Assembly: GCA_964616145.1 (NCBI GenBank)
Contig: CAZTRD010000037.1
Span: forward strand, 1-8,371
Source: JAQTNP01 sp964616145
Lineage (GTDB): Bacteria > Patescibacteriota > Minisyncoccia > Minisyncoccales > PEYH01
Length of the DNA stretch: 8,371 nucleotides
Direction: 5' to 3'
The notes below the pieces were generated by a model. The model searched no databases and was not told the origin of the DNA. It was given only the letters and a program-made list of their open reading frames with translations. This document shows, piece by piece, positions 5,205-8,371 of this stretch. Position 1 is the first letter of the stretch, and each line of letters begins with the position of its first letter. Made by a program: the position numbers and the translations under genes.

Positions 5205-6584
5205 CTATAAAGACCTCTTTAAATAGTTAATAACAAAACCTGGCCTGTTTATTAAATATTTTACTAATTTTTTGAACTCTTTTATGGATGTAAGATACTT
5301 CATTGTTAGATTTATGTTGTTTACCCTATACATCTTTCTTCTATACCTGCTTAGGTCTTTATCTGTTAGGTATTTCATTTTGATTAATGATTGTTTTGAG
5401 TAATAATCTATTTCCCCTTCCTTAAGTTGCTTGTTTTTCTTTAGCAGATCGTATAGATTATTTCCAGGGTAAGGAACTGTTGTAAAAACATCCAGACCAT
5501 CTGGCTTTATTTTTTTTATTAGCTGATAGGTCTTTTCTAGATCGTCTCTTGTTTCTATTGGTGCACCAATCATGAAATAAGCAAACGTTTGTATGTCTAG
5601 TTTTTTGCATGCCTTGAAAGCTTTAATTGCTTGTTCAGGAGTTGTGCCTTTTCTGTAATAATTTAATATCTTTTGTGACCCAGATTCAACGCCAAAAGAT
5701 ATGTGATCTAAGCCAGATTCTCTCATAATTTTTAAGAGTCCATAATTAACATTGTCTACACGAGTATGGCAGCCCCAACTTATTTGTATATTCCTCTTTT
5801 TAAGTTCTCTTTTGAATTCTTTGAACCAATCAATGCCGCATAAAGTTAATGTGTCATCTTTAAACCATAGTTTAACTTTCCTTTTGAATAAATATTTGTA
5901 GTCTTTGGTTATTTGTTCAATTTCTTCTACAACATTTTTTGGGCTTCTTTTTCTTATTTTATTTCCAAATAGCTTGTCAACCATGGGTTTACAGTATAAG
6001 CAATTATAAGGGCAGCCTCTTGTTGCAATAATTCCTATCTCTATTGTTCCTGTTTTAAAATATTTGTCGTAGTTCCATAGATCTCTGGAGGGGAATGGTA
6101 ATGTGTTGAGGTATTCTATAAATGTCTTTTTTGGATTAATTATTATTTTATTATTTTTTTTGAAAGCTAGACCATCAATATCCTTGGTTGATGCTTTTTT
6201 CTTGATTTTCTCTGCTAGTTTAACTATAGTTGTTTCACCTTCCCCTATTATCACATAATCAAAACCAGATGTTAATACATCTGCTGGAGCTAAAGTGCCA
6301 TGGGAGCCTCCTAAAAAGCAAGGAACGTTTGGATTTATAGTTTTGATAGCCTTTAGCGCTTTTTTTGAATTATTAAATATTAATGAGGTTGAGCTAATCC
6401 CTATTAGGTCTGAATTCATAGCCGCTTTTTTTAGCTGTTCTAGGCCCTTGTTGAATGTTAGGTCTATTAGTGAGACTTTATGGCCTGCTTTTCTTAGGGA
6501 AGAAGATATATAGAGTATTCCTAATGGCTCTTGAAGTCCAGAAGGGTCTTCACTAAATCCGGGATAAATTAAGGTTATACGCAT
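5205..6584 (-). CDS. B12-binding-domain radical SAM enzyme, possible methyltransferase
   Basis: A 459-residue protein from ATG 6584. Residues 1-130 resemble a cobalamin-binding Rossmann domain, with a PEPLGILYISSSLR-type start region and LGGSHGTLAP (91-100) and GEGE (114-117), but no DxHxxG motif, so cobalt would not be bound through that histidine. Residues 180-380 form the radical SAM domain: the cluster motif CPYNCLYC gives C191, C195 and C198, followed by FGVESGS (297-303) and MIGAP (338-342). The roughly 75-residue tail is Lys-rich with no known motif. An upstream in-frame ATG at 6626 exists, but GGAGGT lies 9 bases before ATG 6584, which fixes the shorter form and a 10-base overlap with the preceding gene. 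Class B enzymes often methylate unactivated carbons; Fom3 methylates CMP-HEP, a compound this locus should make. However it is co-operonic with glycan/lipid genes, so a lipid or sugar modification is equally possible. Confidence 0.85.
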   Translation of the reverse strand: MRITLIYPGFSEDPSGLQEPLGILYISSSLRKAGHKVSLIDLTFNKGLEQLKKAAMNSDLIGISSTSLIFNNSKKALKAIKTINPNVPCFLGGSHGTLAPADVLTSGFDYVIIGEGETTIVKLAEKIKKKASTKDIDGLAFKKNNKIIINPKKTFIEYLNTLPFPSRDLWNYDKYFKTGTIEIGIIATRGCPYNCLYCKPMVDKLFGNKIRKRSPKNVVEEIEQITKDYKYLFKRKVKLWFKDDTLTLCGIDWFKEFKRELKKRNIQISWGCHTRVDNVNYGLLKIMRESGLDHISFGVESGSQKILNYYRKGTTPEQAIKAFKACKKLDIQTFAYFMIGAPIETRDDLEKTYQLIKKIKPDGLDVFTTVPYPGNNLYDLLKKNKQLKEGEIDYYSKQSLIKMKYLTDKDLSRYRRKMYRVNNINLTMKYLTSIKEFKKLVKYLINRPGFVINYLKRSL

Positions 6585-7615
6585 TTTTTGTATACCTCCA
6601 AGTGTTTTTGTGTTATTTTTGGCCAATTAGCAACTTTTTTGTAAGCTAAAATTCCTTTTTTGTAATAATTGTAGTTTTTGAACACTTTGCTTATTCCTTC
6701 TGCTAGTAGTTTTGGATTTTTTGGTTTTACTATTTCTCCGAATTTGAATAAATCTACCATCTCGTGTAATGCACCTATTTTTGTTACAACAATAGGTAAA
6801 CCCCAAGCTACTGCATTATGTAGTATTCCTGATTGGTATGGCGCCCATATGTGGGGTAAAACTACAATATCTGCATTTTTGTAGTAATCTACCTTTTTAT
6901 CTTCATCAATCCAACCAAAATCTGTTTTTATATTTGATTTTGAGTTTTTAAGTTGTGTTTTTATTTCTTTTTCTGTTTTTTGTTCTGTGAATTTACCTGC
7001 AATTGTTAATTTACAGTTCGGAAGGTAATCCATTGCTTTGATTAAGTACTTTAAGCCTTTTCCTTTAGAGATCATTCCAAAGCAAAGAATGTTCTTATCT
7101 TTTCTTTTGTGAGCAGGATTTAACCTTAAACCATGGTATATGTGGAGTATGTTTTTAGCTTTGTATTTTTTTTCTAGAAATTCTTTTTGTTTTGGTGTGT
7201 GTACTATAACCAATTTGCATTTTTTGATAATTAACCTTTCTATGATTTCTAGGACTTTGTCTTTGAAATTTCTTATTGAATAATGTACTTCGTGTAAGGT
7301 TATTATTACAGGTATGTTTTGGTCTAAAGCTTGGATCAGATTGAGATTAATCAATTTGCTAAAGAAAGTGGCAACATATTGTATATGGAGTGCATCTAAC
7401 TTTTCTTTTTTAATTATTTTTTTAAGACTATTTTTTAATTGGAATGATTTAAAATCTAATGAGTAATCCGCTTTACTTCCCCTTCTCCCAATTGTTACTA
7501 CCTCATTTTTATTTTTTCCTAACCCATTTAATAGGTTATCTGAGTAAATTGCAATTCCGTCTTTTTCTGGCAGGAAGGGGCTTAATAATCCTATTTTACC
7601 GTTTGGGTATTTCAT
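6575..7615 (-). CDS. glycosyltransferase, GT4-like (GT-B fold)
   Basis: A 346-residue protein. The N-terminal half has an SPFLPEKDGIAIY motif (12-24), typical of the glycine-containing acceptor loop of GT4 enzymes, and HIQY/HEVH strand ends. HG at 161-162 joins the halves. The C-terminal nucleotide-sugar half has FGMISKGKG (179-187), with the phosphate-contacting lysine region, and YQSGILHNAVAWGLPIVVT (260-278), the donor-binding loop. The second glutamate of the usual EX7E loop is Asn267, a variant seen in a branch of the family. It probably transfers a sugar from a nucleotide donor to a lipid or glycan at the cytoplasmic membrane face. The ATG overlaps the preceding stop as ATGA. No ribosome site is visible, so translation is coupled. 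The gene overlaps the next by 10 bases. Donor and acceptor cannot be told. Confidence 0.88.
   Translation of the reverse strand: MKYPNGKIGLLSPFLPEKDGIAIYSDNLLNGLGKNKNEVVTIGRRGSKADYSLDFKSFQLKNSLKKIIKKEKLDALHIQYVATFFSKLINLNLIQALDQNIPVIITLHEVHYSIRNFKDKVLEIIERLIIKKCKLVIVHTPKQKEFLEKKYKAKNILHIYHGLRLNPAHKRKDKNILCFGMISKGKGLKYLIKAMDYLPNCKLTIAGKFTEQKTEKEIKTQLKNSKSNIKTDFGWIDEDKKVDYYKNADIVVLPHIWAPYQSGILHNAVAWGLPIVVTKIGALHEMVDLFKFGEIVKPKNPKLLAEGISKVFKNYNYYKKGILAYKKVANWPKITQKHLEVYKKCV
6594..6599 (-). promoter_or_regulatory. ribosome binding site deciding the radical SAM start
   Basis: GGAGGT on the minus strand, 9 bases before ATG 6584 and inside the end of the glycosyltransferase gene. It argues against the longer reading from 6626, which would add 14 polar residues in front of the first strand of the cobalamin domain. 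Confidence 0.75.
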
Positions 7616-8286
7616 AGTAGTTTATTTTTTAAATATTTAAAAGAATAATAAACAATATAAGCTATCCATATGAGGTTGAAGTATATTGCATAGAAGAAGA
7701 GGAATATTTCCAATTTGTTTAGTATAGCTGTGATACTAAGAAAATGCAGTTGTACATCCCATTCCAGAAAGAAAAGAAGAATCTGTGAAAGGATGTTGGT
7801 TTTTATTCTTATTTTTAGTGAATCTTTTTTGATATGATCTCCAAAGCAGACATCTGATCTTAGCGATGAAAATATAAATAGATGTTTTCCAAGGAAGTAA
7901 AGCATTGCTGCTATTAGGAAAATGGAGTTGCTCTGCTTTATTGTCAATGTAATAGCAATTGTAAACATCCAAAGATTGATAACGAATTTATCAGTTATAC
8001 CATCAATCCATTCTCCAAATTTAGTTCTCATGTTTTTTAGTTTGGCTAATTGTCCATCACTAATATCTAGTGCATGGAAGAATTGGACGAATATTGCAAA
8101 GATCAACAGATTGGTGAAGCCACCATAACATATCAAAACAGGAGTTGCTATTGCTAAGATTGTTCTTAGTAATGTTAATTTATTTGGCGTTAATGGTGTG
8201 TGCTTTAATAGTTTGGCCATCCACTTTCCCAGCGGAACTATATAATATTTTCCAAATGGATAATACATTTTTCCTTTTCTTATCAT
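7612..8286 (-). CDS. CDP-alcohol phosphatidyltransferase-family membrane enzyme
   Basis: A 224-residue integral membrane protein with the full CDP-alcohol phosphotransferase signature DxxDGxxA(R/K)x8GxxxDxxxD: D74, D77, G78, A81, K82, G91, D95 and D99. The last two acidic residues include the catalytic base and the metal ligands. Lys82 replaces the more common Arg. LTPNKLTLLRTILA (32-45) is the usual first-helix entry. Hydrophobic segments at about 40-70, 100-140 and 180-220 suggest about six helices. Enzymes of this family swap a CMP-linked phosphoryl group for an alcohol and make archaeal or bacterial phospholipid head groups. Here the neighbouring locus should make CMP-HEP, so the attractive guess is transfer of a phosphonate to a lipid or glycan alcohol. 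Ordinary archaetidyl-inositol-phosphate or similar synthesis is the alternative. A GAGGA site precedes the ATG at 8286, and its start and stop both overlap neighbours as ATGA. Confidence 0.9.
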   Translation of the reverse strand: MIRKGKMYYPFGKYYIVPLGKWMAKLLKHTPLTPNKLTLLRTILAIATPVLICYGGFTNLLIFAIFVQFFHALDISDGQLAKLKNMRTKFGEWIDGITDKFVINLWMFTIAITLTIKQSNSIFLIAAMLYFLGKHLFIFSSLRSDVCFGDHIKKDSLKIRIKTNILSQILLFFLEWDVQLHFLSITAILNKLEIFLFFYAIYFNLIWIAYIVYYSFKYLKNKLL

Positions 8287-8371
8287 TTTTTATTCCTCTT
8301 GATCAGAGTTCCGAGCAATTTTTCAATCTTTCTTGTTGTGTTTTGATAGTTCCATTCTTTCATTTTTTTCT
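8283..8371 (-). CDS. C-terminal end of an upstream gene, possibly a glycosyltransferase (partial)
   Basis: An open frame enters from the right edge on the minus strand and ends at TGA 8283-8285, which overlaps the next gene's ATG as ATGA. The visible tail is about 29 residues, including EWNYQNTTRKIEKLLGTLIK and ending RNKK. A Trp followed by a Lys/Arg-rich amphipathic helix is how many GT4 glycosyltransferases end, and the following operon contains another such enzyme, but this is too little to assign a family. The 4-base overlap makes it very likely a real gene of the same operon. Confidence 0.6.
   Translation of the reverse strand, partial: KKMKEWNYQNTTRKIEKLLGTLIKRNKK
8295..8300 (-). promoter_or_regulatory. 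ribosome binding site of the CDP-alcohol transferase gene
   Basis: AAGAGG on the minus strand, 8 bases before ATG 8286 and within the last codons of the upstream partial gene. It supports this start over the in-frame Met7. Confidence 0.6.

Noticed and set aside
6295..6513. Plus-strand open frame inside the radical SAM gene
   Set aside because: It is antisense to the conserved cobalamin-domain region, with no promoter, ribosome site or family motif.
6585..6626. Longer radical SAM protein starting at ATG 6626
   Set aside because: It would overlap the glycosyltransferase by 52 bases and lacks a clear ribosome site, whereas GGAGGT is well placed for ATG 6584 and the cobalamin fold begins there.
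7634..7641. TTTAAATA on the minus strand just before the glycosyltransferase start, as an internal promoter
   Set aside because: It lies in Lys/Leu/Tyr codons at the end of the CDP-alcohol transferase gene and lacks the purine-rich BRE seen at the other promoters; ATGA coupling explains expression.
1..8371. tRNA, rRNA, CRISPR array, transposase or long terminal repeats
   Set aside because: Nothing resembling these was seen on reading either strand; nearly all bases are accounted for by coding regions.

Overview
The window looks like an AT-rich archaeal chromosome segment. Three transcription units have matching TATA-type promoters (core TTTAAATA behind a purine-rich BRE-like stretch). Ribosome binding sites are the archaeal types GGTGAT and GGAGG, one gene looks leaderless, and genes are packed with 4-base ATGA overlaps. 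The Lys/Ile-rich proteins and compact layout would suit a DPANN-type or other small-genome archaeon, but nothing in the window fixes the lineage.

Left and centre (about 110-5202) hold a phosphonate biosynthesis locus. A first operon (148-1991, +) encodes an AbrB-like/nucleotidyltransferase fusion and a cytidylyltransferase-PEP mutase fusion with the domain order of Fom1 from fosfomycin biosynthesis. A second operon (2942-5202, +) encodes phosphonopyruvate decarboxylase and an iron-type alcohol dehydrogenase of the phosphonoacetaldehyde reductase kind. Read together, these give PEP -> phosphonopyruvate -> phosphonoacetaldehyde -> 2-hydroxyethylphosphonate (HEP) -> CMP-HEP. No aminotransferase is present, so the 2-aminoethylphosphonate branch is not encoded here. 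Between the operons, on the minus strand (1998-2780), is a HAD hydrolase of the phosphonatase-like type. It could cleave a pathway intermediate or act on something else.

Right side (5205-8371, all minus) is a second, co-directional operon. In transcription order it contains the C-terminal end of an unidentified protein (possibly a glycosyltransferase), a CDP-alcohol phosphatidyltransferase-family membrane enzyme, a GT4-like glycosyltransferase and a B12-binding radical SAM enzyme. It converges on the phosphonate operon with only 2 bp between stop codons.

The attractive overall reading is an inference. CMP-HEP made by the left operons would be the activated head group that the CDP-alcohol transferase puts on a lipid or glycan alcohol, giving a phosphonolipid or phosphonoglycan, with the glycosyltransferases and the radical SAM enzyme decorating it. 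The window shows no dioxygenase such as MpnS or HepD, although one could lie outside.

No rRNA, tRNA, CRISPR array or insertion sequence was seen. No gap without a gene exceeds about 160 bases.
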